Notes: generated by a model not told the origin, from the letters alone. DNA of 64,000 nucleotides from Diplocloster hominis (GCF_032380655.1 NZ_JAWDIY010000021.1:30319-94318), one strand, 5' to 3'. Counted from the stretch's first letter, positions 37,661-46,386 are shown. Made by a program: numbers and translations.

Positions 37661-39064
37661 TCAGCATTTTTCCGGGAAAGGATTCCATTCTTTACTGAGG
37701 TATTGTTTATTTTGTTCAATCACCTGCTCCATTACGCTTTTTCCCGGTGCTCCCAGTGTGGTCCGCTTATTCACACAGGTCTCCAGGCTGATGGCATCGT
37801 AAATATCTTCCCCAAACACCGGACTGACCGCCTTGAATTCCTCCAGTGTCATGTCATCCAAAGCTTTGCTCCGATCGATACAATACAGTACCAGGCGCCC
37901 TACGATCCCGTGGGCGTCGCGGAACGGCACGCCATGATTTACCAGATAATCCGCGGCGTCTGTGGCATTGGTGAACCCATTTTTCGCGCTGACTTCCATC
38001 ACATCTTTCCGGAACTTCATGGTAGACATCATACCGGTAAACAGCTGGATACATTTTTTTACCGTGTCCAGAGCGTCAAAGGTCCATTCCTTATCCTCCT
38101 GCATGTCCTTGTTGTAAGCCAACGGCAGGCCTTTCATGGTCGTAAGCAACGCCATCAGCGCGCCATAGACCCTGCCTGTCTTGCCGCGGACCAGCTCCGC
38201 GATATCCGGGTTCTTCTTCTGGGGCATGATACTGCTTCCCGTGCTGAATGCGTCATCGATCTCCACGAACTGATACTCATTGGAATTCCAGATAATAATT
38301 TCTTCAGAGAAGCGGCTCAGATGCATCATAATGATCGAGCAGGCGGACAATAGTTCCAGTACATAATCCCGGTCCGAGACAGAATCCATACTATTTTGCG
38401 TCGGACCATAGAAGCCCATCAGCTCCGCCGTCCGGTACCGGTCCAGCGGATAGGTAGTCCCTGCCAGCGCACCGGCTCCCAGGGGGCAGTAATTCATACG
38501 CTTGAACACATCCTGCAGGCGCTCCCGGTCTCTTTTAAACATCTCAAAATATGCTCCCAGATGATGCGAAAGCGTTACCGGCTGTGCCTTTTGCAGATGT
38601 GTGAATCCAGGCATGTAGGTCTCGGTATTTTCTTCCATAATATGGAGCAGAACCTCTAATAACTCCCTGACCAGGGACTCAATTTCCAGCACCCCCACAC
38701 GGACATACAGTTTCATGTCCAATGCGACCTGATCATTACGGCTGCGGCCTGTATGCAGTTTCTTTCCCACCTGGCCGATCCGTTCGATCAGATTCGCCTC
38801 CACAAAACTATGGATATCCTCGTATTCTTCGGTTATCTGAAGTTTTCCGGATTCCACGTCTTCCCGGATTCCTTTCAGCCCCTCCACGATCTGCTCCCTT
38901 TCTTCTTCCGTCAGCATTCCCTGCTGCGCCATCATGACCACATGGGCGATGCTGCCCTCTATATCCTGCTTATAAAAGCGCTGGTCAAAGGTAATGGATG
39001 CATTAAAATCATAAACCAGCTGGTCCGTCTGCTTCGTGAAACGGCCTCCCCATAATTGTGCCAT
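37661..39064 (-). CDS. argH: Argininosuccinate lyase
   Basis: 467 residues, the normal length. LWGGRFTKQTD at the N-terminus, HTGRSRNDQVALD near 110, TYMPGFTHLQKAQPVTLSHH near 155, and the flexible catalytic loop GSSIMPQKKNPD near 280 (Ser and Lys residues). Splits argininosuccinate to arginine and fumarate. SD AAAGGAAAG. No argG nearby; neighbours asd and deoB are functionally unrelated. Confidence 0.96.
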   Translation of the reverse strand: MAQLWGGRFTKQTDQLVYDFNASITFDQRFYKQDIEGSIAHVVMMAQQGMLTEEEREQIVEGLKGIREDVESGKLQITEEYEDIHSFVEANLIERIGQVGKKLHTGRSRNDQVALDMKLYVRVGVLEIESLVRELLEVLLHIMEENTETYMPGFTHLQKAQPVTLSHHLGAYFEMFKRDRERLQDVFKRMNYCPLGAGALAGTTYPLDRYRTAELMGFYGPTQNSMDSVSDRDYVLELLSACSIIMMHLSRFSEEIIIWNSNEYQFVEIDDAFSTGSSIMPQKKNPDIAELVRGKTGRVYGALMALLTTMKGLPLAYNKDMQEDKEWTFDALDTVKKCIQLFTGMMSTMKFRKDVMEVSAKNGFTNATDAADYLVNHGVPFRDAHGIVGRLVLYCIDRSKALDDMTLEEFKAVSPVFGEDIYDAISLETCVNKRTTLGAPGKSVMEQVIEQNKQYLSKEWNPFPEKC

Positions 39065-39170
39065 AGTATTCTCTTTCCTTTCGTATCTTTGATATTTTAT
39101 TTATCCCTTTATTTTAAACTTATCCTTTTAATCGTCTATAATTGTCTCATGCCAATATTGGCGGGCGGCT

Positions 39171-40334
39171 TCAGATTATCTCGTTCAGGAATGAGGTACC
39201 GTCTATTTTCAGAGGTACTCCAAAATAGTCCACTACCGTAGCTCCGATATCCGCGAAAGTGGTCCTCGTTCCCAGATTAGCCCCTTTTCTGATTCGTTTT
39301 CCAGCAATGACAAGGGGCGTATATTCTCTGGAGTGATCTGTAGATGGCGTGGAGGGATCACAGCCATGGTCTGCCGTGATCATTAAGATGTCATCTTCTC
39401 TTAATCTGTCCAGCAGCTCGGGCAGCCTCTTATCAAAATAGGTAAGGGCTTTTGCGTAGCCGTCCACGTCATTTCTATGGCCGTAGAGCATATCGTAATC
39501 CACCAGATTCGTAAAGCACAGTCCCTCAAAATCCCGATCCATATAGATCAATGTCTTATCGATTCCATCCTCATTACTGATCGTCCTCACAAAATCCGTC
39601 ACCCCATCCGATGCGAAAATATCCACGATCTTACCAACGCTTAACACATCAAAGCCAGCCTCAGACAGCTGGGTAAGCATCGTAGCCTTTGGCGGGATCA
39701 ACGAGAAGTCATGGCGGTTACTGGTACGCTTAAAATCCGGGGCAGTCCCGACAAAAGGTCTGGCGATCACCCGGCCGACTCCATGCTCACCAACCAGGAG
39801 CTCCCTGGCGATCTCACAGTCCCGGTACAGCTCCCCGATGGGCACTACTTCCTCATGCGCCGCCACCTGGAATACACTGTCCGCCGAGGTATAGACGATC
39901 AAATCCCCCGTTTTCACATGCTGCTCTCCATAATCCCGAATAACATCCGTACCGGAATATGGTTTGTTACAAAGCCAGCCCCGGCCTGTCCGGCGGGAGA
40001 ATTCATCCAGCAGTTCTTTCGGGAATCCATCAGGGTAGGTGGGCATCGGCTTATCCGATATCAGTCCTGCGATCTCCCAATGGCCGATGGTGGTGTCCTT
40101 CCCCTTAGAGGCTTCCGACAGTCTGCACCAGGCACCTTCAGGATGATCTTCCTTCGGTCCGCAGTCCACCTGATCAATGTTAAACAGACCTAATTTTCCC
40201 ATGTTCGGCATATCAAAATACGGGCTTGCGGAGCACGCCTTCAGCGTATTACTGCCCTTATCTCCGTATTCCCCGGCATCCGGCAGTTCGCCGATTCCTA
40301 CACTATCCAGTACGATCAGAAAAACTCTTTTCAT
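39171..40334 (-). CDS. deoB: Phosphopentomutase
   Basis: 387 residues from the second of two close ATGs (40334), which is eight bases from GGAG; 40340 is the alternative. Alkaline-phosphatase superfamily metal sites: LIVLDSVGIGELPDA (about 5), GHWEIAG with KDTTIGH (about 85), NLVDYDMLYGHRND (about 285) and ITADHGCDPSTPSTDHSREYTP (about 325-345, in two stretches). Interconverts (deoxy)ribose-1-phosphate and 5-phosphate in nucleoside salvage, feeding the pentose phosphate pathway. Confidence 0.95.
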   Translation of the reverse strand: MKRVFLIVLDSVGIGELPDAGEYGDKGSNTLKACSASPYFDMPNMGKLGLFNIDQVDCGPKEDHPEGAWCRLSEASKGKDTTIGHWEIAGLISDKPMPTYPDGFPKELLDEFSRRTGRGWLCNKPYSGTDVIRDYGEQHVKTGDLIVYTSADSVFQVAAHEEVVPIGELYRDCEIARELLVGEHGVGRVIARPFVGTAPDFKRTSNRHDFSLIPPKATMLTQLSEAGFDVLSVGKIVDIFASDGVTDFVRTISNEDGIDKTLIYMDRDFEGLCFTNLVDYDMLYGHRNDVDGYAKALTYFDKRLPELLDRLREDDILMITADHGCDPSTPSTDHSREYTPLVIAGKRIRKGANLGTRTTFADIGATVVDYFGVPLKIDGTSFLNEII

Positions 40335-40369
40335 CTTCATTCTCCATTCTTTTTATTTTTTGTGAGTTG

Positions 40370-40443
40370 GGGACATGTCCATTCTGGTTTGGGACATGTC
40401 CATTTCAGTTTGGGACATGTCCATTTCGGTTTGGGACATGTCT
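40370..40443. repeat. Four tandem 21-bp GGGACATGTCC repeats
   Basis: Copies start at 40370, 40391, 40412 and 40433, each GGGACATGTCC (last copy one change) followed by a 10-base ATTTCGGTTT-type spacer. The core GGACATGTCC is itself a perfect palindrome. They lie 30-110 bases upstream of deoB. Two inverted copies are at 40798-40829. Confidence 0.9.
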
Positions 40444-40797
40444 ATTTCGGTTTAAGCATCCCTTTACCAAGAGGTGAAATGCATCTTTCAAACGTGCGCA
40501 TCGCAATTACCTCTTACTTTTCTGGCAGATCATTCTGTGCTATCACTATCAAAACAAGAAACATCTCTTCGGTAATTCCTTATATGAAACAAGTATAAAC
40601 CTCTTAAATCTTATATGAATGATATCTATCAGCATCTCCAAAATTACTGCTATTCATTATAGCACAGATGATTCACTGACAAAAGTAGTAAAAACATATA
40701 TAAAGTCAGATACATTCCCGTTTCCAAAATACATTAACTTATTATAACTCTGTATCTTGACACATCTCACAGCTTCCATACCTCATAAAACCGAAAT

Positions 40798-40829
40798 GGA
40801 CATGTCCCAAACTGGAATGGACATGTCCC
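40798..40829. repeat. Two inverted copies of the 21-bp repeat
   Basis: GGACATGTCCC at 40798-40808 and 40819-40829, again 21 bases apart, with the spacer reading as the complement of the 40370 array. Together the two arrays bracket about 350 bp of AT-rich sequence (40455-40790) in which I see no gene or RNA. Confidence 0.88.
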
Positions 40830-40854
40830 AAATTGAATTTCTGGAAATCAAACG

Positions 40855-40883
40855 GGTCTGGGGAGCTTTTGGCTCCTCAGACC
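40855..40883 (-). terminator. Hairpin terminator of the spoIIIA operon
   Basis: GGTCTGgGGAGC pairs with GGCTCCtCAGACC around a TTTT/AAAA loop, about 80 bases past the spoIIIAH stop. Only a weak T-rich stretch follows on the minus strand. Confidence 0.6.
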
Positions 40884-40962
40884 CTGATTGATCATTAAGA
40901 ATCGAAAAAACAAAACCATATGATTCATGAAGGGGAATTCAGAGAGAATGTATGTATTCCTG

Positions 40963-41715
40963 TTATTCCGTGGCATTCATGGTAGTGATGACAATATTTT
41001 CAGCGGGAACATCCGTCTTTCTCTTCACAATGTCTTCGATCTGTGCTCTCTGGGCATCGGAGACCTCAGCCGCATTCACGATGACATCCGCCCCGTTTTC
41101 CGTAACGCTGACTACCACATCTGTGAAGCCCTTGGCTTCCAAAAGCATCTCTGCTGAAGTTTCTTTTTCTGCAATGTCGGTCATAGCGATCATGTTATCG
41201 ATGGCCGTCTGTTTCTGCTCTTCTGTGATGTTCGTGTTGTTGATGACTTCCATCAGGGTTTCTTTGTTTTTTGCCCGAAGCTGTTCTTTATCCAGTTTGG
41301 CCTGGGCCGCGAACCCTACGTTAGAGGAGTTGGCAAGCACCGCTTCGCCGGGAGTCTCGCTGCCGGTGCTGGCGACCTCATCAGAGGAAACAGCGGCGCC
41401 GTTGTCCAGATCCACATCTAAGCTTTCGATGTCACCGGAAGAAGCCTGCTCTGCAGGCTGTGTCCCATCCGTGCTGGCCTGTGAGAGAATATCCTCATCG
41501 GAAATGTCCGACAGTTCGTTTTCGGCCACATTAGTACTGCTGGTGGCCTCCGCGTCTTCCTTGCCCAGCTTGTTTCCCGAATAATTCAGATAGCCTGCGA
41601 TCGCGATCATGATCGCCAATGCCGTTATAATCACCGAATTCTTTTTAAATATATTTTTCACTTTTCTGCCTCCATTCTTGCTATTTTTTAAGCTTTCATT
41701 TTTATTCATGGCCAT
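40963..41715 (-). CDS. spoIIIAH: Stage III sporulation protein AH
   Basis: 250 residues. A short cytoplasmic start, one membrane segment (SVIITALAIMIAIAGYLNY, about 28-46), a Ser/Asp/Glu-rich linker, and a C-terminal ring-forming domain (about 140-250; EQLRAKNKETLMEVINN, EKETSAEMLLEAKGFTDVVV). Family knowledge: the mother-cell protein that binds forespore SpoIIQ across the engulfment septum as part of the A-Q channel. ATG at 41715 or 41709, with a weak SD. Last gene of the operon. Confidence 0.93.
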   Translation of the reverse strand: MAMNKNESLKNSKNGGRKVKNIFKKNSVIITALAIMIAIAGYLNYSGNKLGKEDAEATSSTNVAENELSDISDEDILSQASTDGTQPAEQASSGDIESLDVDLDNGAAVSSDEVASTGSETPGEAVLANSSNVGFAAQAKLDKEQLRAKNKETLMEVINNTNITEEQKQTAIDNMIAMTDIAEKETSAEMLLEAKGFTDVVVSVTENGADVIVNAAEVSDAQRAQIEDIVKRKTDVPAENIVITTMNATE

Positions 41716-41719
41716 CCCG

Positions 41720-42286
41720 TCATTTCATTTTCATTACTTTAATTTTATGTGCCTCTACATGAAATAATGCCTCAACTGCATCGGTTATGTTCTGAACAAC
41801 TCTCGCATCTCCCCCGCCTTCCGCTATAATTATGACCCCCTCAATTTCCGGACCCAGTTCTTTTATGACATAAGGTGTCTGGGTACCGCTGCCCTCCTGC
41901 GCGTATATTGTCGTTTCCTGCGTGTTCGTCTCCTTGGTTTCCCGGGTTCCGCCTTCGCTGTCTGTCTCCGTTACCACATTGCCGGTAGTATTCTGGTCTT
42001 TCTCGACGATCTTTTCCCCCTTCGACTTGAGGGTGATCATCACATCCACCTTGCCGACGCCCTCTACCTGGCTCAGCGCCCTTTTGAGTTTCTGTTCCAG
42101 CTCTGTCTCATCGGAATTCGGGGAAACCGCTCCGGCCTGCTGGGCTGTTGGCTGTTCTTTTTCTTCCTGCGTCTTACTTTTCTTATCCGTGGGAAGTGCG
42201 ATGATCACCAGAAGCACTCCTACCAGTAAAATGATCAGCAGCTGATCCTTTTTTAAATTTTTGATATTCAGCTTTCCCATTTTCAT
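41720..42286 (-). CDS. spoIIIAG: Stage III sporulation protein AG
   Basis: 188 residues. One membrane segment (LLIILLVGVLLVIIALP, about 15-32), an EQ-rich linker, then a ring-building domain with LEQKLKRALSQVEGVGKVDVMITLKS split across 65-90, and EGVIIIAEGGGDARV near 150. Forms the large ring of the SpoIIIA-SpoIIQ channel. Four bases separate it from spoIIIAH. Confidence 0.94.
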   Translation of the reverse strand: MKMGKLNIKNLKKDQLLIILLVGVLLVIIALPTDKKSKTQEEKEQPTAQQAGAVSPNSDETELEQKLKRALSQVEGVGKVDVMITLKSKGEKIVEKDQNTTGNVVTETDSEGGTRETKETNTQETTIYAQEGSGTQTPYVIKELGPEIEGVIIIAEGGGDARVVQNITDAVEALFHVEAHKIKVMKMK

Positions 42287-42289
42287 AGG

Positions 42290-42886
42290 CTACCTCTGTA
42301 TATTAATATTTATATTACTTGCGGAAATATTATAGAAGCGTTCCAAATCATTTTTTATGTTAATTTCTTCCATACTTTCGGGCTGATACTCTTCCTTTTC
42401 CTCAGTTCCGATGCGGACAGGTTCGATATAGATCCCCTCCGCCTGTTTTTGGGAATATGCAGCCGTAATATGGATCTGACGGATACTGCCGTAATCCTCA
42501 CTGCTCTCATCCTCCTCCATCACGACCTGAATGTCCACCGGATACAAACCATCCTGCTCCACCACTTCCCCGATCTCTTTCGCCACCTCCTCCTCATATC
42601 CGGTAAACAGCCTGCTTTTCTGCGCATATTCGAAAGATTCCGCCTGATCGTCCAGCTCATTTAATTCCTGCTCAAAGCTGCTGGTCATAAATGTAAAATC
42701 CATCGTGCGGTTTAATTTTAACAGGCTGGTGATCGGTGAGAGGACCAGCAATACCAGTACCATACCGGTAAAAAGTTTCACATATTTTTTATAATTATTG
42801 TTGGGAAGTACATTCATAACCGCGGTGATCAGGATCAGATAGAACGCGATATTTTTTACCCACTGATAAATCTGTTCGATCAACAT
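42290..42886 (-). CDS. spoIIIAF: Stage III sporulation protein AF
   Basis: About 198 residues. Two N-terminal membrane segments (WVKNIAFYLILITAVMNVL; LFTGMVLVLLVLSPI) precede a soluble ring-building-like domain with AEGIYIEPVRIG. The frame opens with TTG at 42961 overlapping the spoIIIAE stop, but the AF family usually begins close to the first membrane helix. An ATG at 42886 follows GGAGGAA very closely and a TTG at 42883 is at better spacing, so the exact start is uncertain. The SD belongs to the repeated hairpin-SD element. Confidence 0.9.
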   Translation of the reverse strand: MLIEQIYQWVKNIAFYLILITAVMNVLPNNNYKKYVKLFTGMVLVLLVLSPITSLLKLNRTMDFTFMTSSFEQELNELDDQAESFEYAQKSRLFTGYEEEVAKEIGEVVEQDGLYPVDIQVVMEEDESSEDYGSIRQIHITAAYSQKQAEGIYIEPVRIGTEEKEEYQPESMEEINIKNDLERFYNISASNININIQR

Positions 42887-42930
42887 TTCCTCCAATCGTG
42901 CGTTTTCCCGCACATATAGGTATGGGTGGA
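42886..42930 (-). promoter_or_regulatory. Hairpin-SD repeat element, spoIIIAF copy
   Basis: The minus strand reads CCACCCATACCTATAT, a GTGCGGGAAAACGCAC hairpin, then GATTGGAGGAAATG. It is nearly identical to the zwf copy and lies entirely inside the open frame between spoIIIAE and spoIIIAF. Confidence 0.7.
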
Positions 42931-42957
42931 TTTTTATGTTCACCCGTTCCTCCTGTC

Positions 42958-44145
42958 TCAACCTGTCAGGCTGGAGGCGCTCACCACCGCGATCGTAACC
43001 ATAAACAAAACCGCCGCGGTAAAGATCGCCTTCATGGACAGCTTGGCTCCCTCTCCCACACAGCTGATACAGCCCAGCATCCGTTTGTCCGACACCGGCT
43101 GTACTACCGCCGCCACCAGTTTATAGAGAAATGTGTAAATCAAAAGCTTTAACACCGGTATCAGACAGATCAGCAGCAGAATAATCATGGCCGCCACCCC
43201 GATGCTGTTCTTGATCAATACGGAGGACCCGATGATCACTTCGGTTACCGCGTTGATCGTTCCTCCCACCCCCGGAATAATCCCCGCCGTCTTGTTTAAC
43301 ACCGATACCCGGAAAGCATCCACCGCGGGGGCGATCAGGCTTTGAATGACGGAAAATCCGATCACCAGCGCCAACAGTGATTTTAGTATCCATTCCACCA
43401 CACTGCGGATCAAAGAAGCCAGTCTGGAGAGAAAGTCTTCTTTTGACAGGTTATTGACCAGGACCAGGATGACATAGATGTGGATCATGGGAAGGATAAT
43501 ATTTAACAGGATCCAGTTCACCAGATACACCAGACCCAGGGTAAATCCATAAAATGCGGTAGCCGTGGTTCCCCCGCTGGCAACAGCCACGGTTAAAAAA
43601 TACGCGGGGATCAGCGCCCTCATAAAATCCAGGATTCCTCCGATGGCACCTGTAGTCAGCTTCGTGATCGTCTCAAAGGAGGTGATCAGGATGGCCAGAA
43701 GCAGCAGATATATAATGTAAAAACTGACCTCTGCAATCTGTTGATTTTCGAATACATTGGCAAAATTCATGAATATGGCGGAAGCGGTCACCAGAATCAG
43801 GATCTGCACCAGCATCCTGCGGTTATTGCCAAATTCCTGCTCGATTCTGCCAAAGACCAGATCCTTGACCAGATCCAGACTGAATTTTGCGTCACCATCC
43901 AGTACTTTCCGGACGGTTCCTTCAAAATCCACATCGGATTTCCCCAGCACCTCATCCAGCGTCTGCTGGATATCCCCAAATTCGACTTCATCTAACAGGG
44001 AGGTATCAAGCTGCGGGGAACCGGCCTGTACCGGGTCTGTCTGGGAGGATTCTGTCTGGGAGCCATAGGCACAGATTCCGCCGGAGAAGAATGCCAGTAA
44101 AAAGGCTGTCCAAAAAATAATTCTGCTTTTTTTCACTCTCCCCAT
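42958..44145 (-). CDS. spoIIIAE: Stage III sporulation protein AE
   Basis: 395 residues. Signal-like N-terminus (IIFWTAFLLAFFSGGICAYGS), then several membrane segments (IEQEFGNNRRMLVQILILVTASAIF; YIIYLLLLAILITSF), and conserved AFYGFTLGLVYLVNWILLN and TAGIIPGVGGTINAVTEVIIGSS regions typical of SpoIIIAE, quoted in part. Polytopic mother-cell membrane component of the A-Q complex. It starts 4 bases after spoIIIAD. Confidence 0.93.
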   Translation of the reverse strand: MGRVKKSRIIFWTAFLLAFFSGGICAYGSQTESSQTDPVQAGSPQLDTSLLDEVEFGDIQQTLDEVLGKSDVDFEGTVRKVLDGDAKFSLDLVKDLVFGRIEQEFGNNRRMLVQILILVTASAIFMNFANVFENQQIAEVSFYIIYLLLLAILITSFETITKLTTGAIGGILDFMRALIPAYFLTVAVASGGTTATAFYGFTLGLVYLVNWILLNIILPMIHIYVILVLVNNLSKEDFLSRLASLIRSVVEWILKSLLALVIGFSVIQSLIAPAVDAFRVSVLNKTAGIIPGVGGTINAVTEVIIGSSVLIKNSIGVAAMIILLLICLIPVLKLLIYTFLYKLVAAVVQPVSDKRMLGCISCVGEGAKLSMKAIFTAAVLFMVTIAVVSASSLTG

Positions 44146-44149
44146 CCTT

Positions 44150-44539
44150 TCAGGCTGCCAGGAAGCCGTTAATAGTCTCCAGAAGCGCCAGAAGGATCGG
44201 CATACTGACCGCCAGGATCGCCAGTTTACTGAACACCTCGATCTGGCTGGCTATGGTGGCATGACCGGCATCCTTGCAGATCGCGGAAGAAAATTCCGAG
44301 ATATAGGTAATCCCGATGATCTTCACCAGCGTACTGATATAAGCGCTGTGAACGGAAATAAAACTCTGTATGGTCTGTATTGCCTGGATAATGATCTCCA
44401 GACGTCTGGCCGCGTAGAAGAAAATGACCAGACTGGTAGCTATACTTATGTAAACGGAATACTCCGGCTTTGTCCCCTTTAATTGAACCGCCAATAAAAT
44501 TCCCACAATACCCAGAATGCCGATTCTCAGCATATCCAT
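44150..44539 (-). CDS. spoIIIAD: Stage III sporulation protein AD
   Basis: 129 residues with several membrane segments (MDMLRIGILGIVGILLAVQL; YVSIATSLVIFFY-type; LAILAVSMPILLALLETI). The ISEFSSAICKDAGHATIASQIE stretch near 90 is the family signature, quoted here in full only as far as its key residues. Small membrane component of the SpoIIIA complex. Starts 16 bases after spoIIIAC. Confidence 0.93.
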   Translation of the reverse strand: MDMLRIGILGIVGILLAVQLKGTKPEYSVYISIATSLVIFFYAARRLEIIIQAIQTIQSFISVHSAYISTLVKIIGITYISEFSSAICKDAGHATIASQIEVFSKLAILAVSMPILLALLETINGFLAA

Positions 44540-44554
44540 CCGCTTTCACCGCCT

Positions 44555-44749
44555 TTACAGCATAAATAAGTCCTTAATGGTCTGAAACAAATCAAATATA
44601 TAGGGCAGGATCCAGAATAAAACCAGAATCAATCCCGCCAGGCTGGTCAGGAAAGCATGTTCCTCCCGTCCGCTGTGTTTTAACACCTGGCTTAATACGG
44701 AAACCAGTATTCCCACCGCTGCTATTTTAAATATGAGATTAACGCTCAT
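44555..44749 (-). CDS. spoIIIAC: Stage III sporulation protein AC
   Basis: 64 residues with two membrane helices (MSVNLIFKIAAVGILVSVL; AFLTSLAGLILVLFWILPYI). ATG at 44749 has GGAGGTAAAC upstream; the frame opens 7 codons earlier but without an SD. The leader hairpin and SD are tandemly duplicated (44749-44850). Confidence 0.93.
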   Translation of the reverse strand: MSVNLIFKIAAVGILVSVLSQVLKHSGREEHAFLTSLAGLILVLFWILPYIFDLFQTIKDLFML

Positions 44750-44850
44750 GTTTACCTCCAGAGGGCGCATTTACTGCGCCTTTTATTCAGGGATGCGTGA
44801 GCTGCCTTTTGCTCACGTTTACCTCCAGAGGCGCATTTACTGCGCCTTTT
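44750..44850 (-). repeat. Duplicated hairpin-SD leader of spoIIIAC with a 9-codon frame
   Basis: GGCGCAGTAAATGCGCC hairpins at 44764-44780 and 44830-44846 are each followed by CTCTGGAGGTAAAC and a start codon: ATG of spoIIIAC for the proximal copy and GTG at 44816 for the distal one. The distal start opens a 9-codon frame (MSKRQLTHP) ending TGA at 44787. The 66-bp offset covers hairpin, SD and start, so the unit arose by tandem duplication. Confidence 0.8.
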
Positions 44851-44862
44851 TTGTTCACGCTT

Positions 44863-45381
44863 TTACAGGATCAGGATTGCTATAAAAATGCCGCCCATAA
44901 CGCCCAGGCAATGATATATTCTGGATTTTGACCCGAACACTTTTTCTGCCGCATGAATTTCATTTTCCAGCTGTTCGGTATATAAGCCCAGTGTACCCAG
45001 CTGCATCTCATGATCCAGATAACCGATATTTTCCCCCATATGCCGCAGGCTCTCCAGATCCGCCTTAGTCAGGCGGGTCTCCTTTAAGTCCTCCCGGATG
45101 CGCCTGTCCCATATTTCCTGAAAGGTCTCCCCCTCGCAGTGATCCATATCCTGTGCCACTCCGGCGAAGAAATCCTGAAAGGGTTCCCGGATCCGCCTGC
45201 CGATACTGGCAAATGCCTCCGGCAGCGGAGCCTTTACATATTTGATCTCTCCCTGCAGCATCAGCATCAGCTTCCTCAAATAATGCAGCTGGTCGATCCG
45301 AAGCTTCAGATCCCGGCTCACGGAAAATCCAAGGCCCGTGGAGGCCGTCACCACCAGCAGAACACCGATCATCTTTAACAT
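44863..45381 (-). CDS. spoIIIAB: Stage III sporulation protein AB
   Basis: 172 residues. N-terminal membrane segment (MLKMIGVLLVVTASTGLGF), then the SpoIIIAB helical domain with LRKLMLMLQGEIKYVKAPLPEAF, given in part, and a C-terminal membrane segment (GVMGGIFIAILIL). Related in fold to type II secretion GspF. Its start overlaps the spoIIIAA stop by 7 bases, so it is translationally coupled. Confidence 0.94.
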   Translation of the reverse strand: MLKMIGVLLVVTASTGLGFSVSRDLKLRIDQLHYLRKLMLMLQGEIKYVKAPLPEAFASIGRRIREPFQDFFAGVAQDMDHCEGETFQEIWDRRIREDLKETRLTKADLESLRHMGENIGYLDHEMQLGTLGLYTEQLENEIHAAEKVFGSKSRIYHCLGVMGGIFIAILIL

Positions 45382-46340
45382 CCCGCAAACCCCCTCCTCA
45401 AAAGGCTGTCGCCCTTTGCATCGAAGATGTCCTGTACCGTCCCCACCCTTTTCCCGTTACACAATATGATATAGCGGTCGAAAGTGTGTTCCGCCACCAG
45501 TTTTTCCAGCAGCGGCTTCTGCAGAATATCCTGAAGGGAACTGCCGTGGACCGTGGCGATCAGCTTGCATCCGCAGTGGATCACAGACTCGATGGCATGG
45601 GCATCCTGGTAATCCCCGATCTCATCCACCGCGATCACCTGGGGGGCCATGGAGCGGATCAGCATCATCATACCCTCCGCTTTCGGACAGCAGTCCATTA
45701 CGTCGGTGCGAATCCCCAGATCATTGCCGGGAACCCCCAGATATGAGCCCCCGATCTCAGATCTCTCGTCCACCACTCCGACGGTTTGTCCTGCAAATGA
45801 GCCTTGTCCGTCGGAAATCTGCCGGATCATGTCCCGCAGCAGGGTTGTCTTGCCGCACCTGGGCGGTGAGATGATCAGGGTGTGGCAGATCTGATTCCCG
45901 TTCCTGATATAAGGAAGAACCGGATCGGCGCATCCTTTTATCTGATGGGAGACCCGGATATTGAGAAATGATATGTATTTCAGGCTTTTCACCCTGTCCC
46001 CCTCCACGATGGTTTTTCCTGCGATTCCCACCCGGTGGCCGCCCTGGATCGTGATAAACCCCTGCTTTACCTCATCTTCGAAGGCATACAGGGAATAGTT
46101 GCCCACATATTCCAGTGTCTCCTGCACATCCTGTTTGTCCACGATTACGGCCTGTGCTCTGTCACTGCCAAGCGCTGGGGCCTCACTCACGAAATATTCG
46201 CGGCCTCTGTAGATGATCAAGAGGGGACCGTTGACGCGCAGCCTGATCTCCTGGAGGTCCTCAAAATTCAGGGGAAGCTGTTCCAGTAGGATTCGTATTC
46301 TCTTTGCCAATACTTTCATCAGTTCGCTTTTCTTGTCCAT
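45375..46340 (-). CDS. spoIIIAA: Stage III sporulation protein AA, ATPase
   Basis: 321 residues. Walker A region ISPPRCGKTTLLRDMIRQIS (about 155-170), Walker B-like PQVIAVDEIGDYQDA (about 238), and GIAGKTIVEGDRVK upstream; a secretion-type ATPase that should power the A-Q channel. ATG at 46340 has AGGTGA upstream; the frame is open to 46388. First gene of the operon, with a sigma-E-like promoter at 46359-46386. Confidence 0.95.
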   Translation of the reverse strand: MDKKSELMKVLAKRIRILLEQLPLNFEDLQEIRLRVNGPLLIIYRGREYFVSEAPALGSDRAQAVIVDKQDVQETLEYVGNYSLYAFEDEVKQGFITIQGGHRVGIAGKTIVEGDRVKSLKYISFLNIRVSHQIKGCADPVLPYIRNGNQICHTLIISPPRCGKTTLLRDMIRQISDGQGSFAGQTVGVVDERSEIGGSYLGVPGNDLGIRTDVMDCCPKAEGMMMLIRSMAPQVIAVDEIGDYQDAHAIESVIHCGCKLIATVHGSSLQDILQKPLLEKLVAEHTFDRYIILCNGKRVGTVQDIFDAKGDSLLRRGFAGC

Positions 46341-46358
46341 CTCTTCACCTCTTAGAAC

Positions 46359-46386
46359 AATATATGTGGGATGTCCAAAAAAATGC
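46359..46386 (-). promoter_or_regulatory. Sigma-E-like promoter of the spoIIIA operon
   Basis: On the minus strand GCATTTT (46380-46386) and CATATATT (46359-46366) are 13 bases apart. They match the Bacillus sigma-E consensus (KMATATT, 13-15 bases, CATACAHT) with one mismatch in each box. It ends 18 bases before the spoIIIAA ATG. Confidence 0.55.

Noticed and set aside
40362..40598. 78-codon plus-strand frame with GHVHFGL repeats
   Set aside because: It only translates the 21-bp DNA repeat; no SD, and the remainder is AT-rich non-coding.
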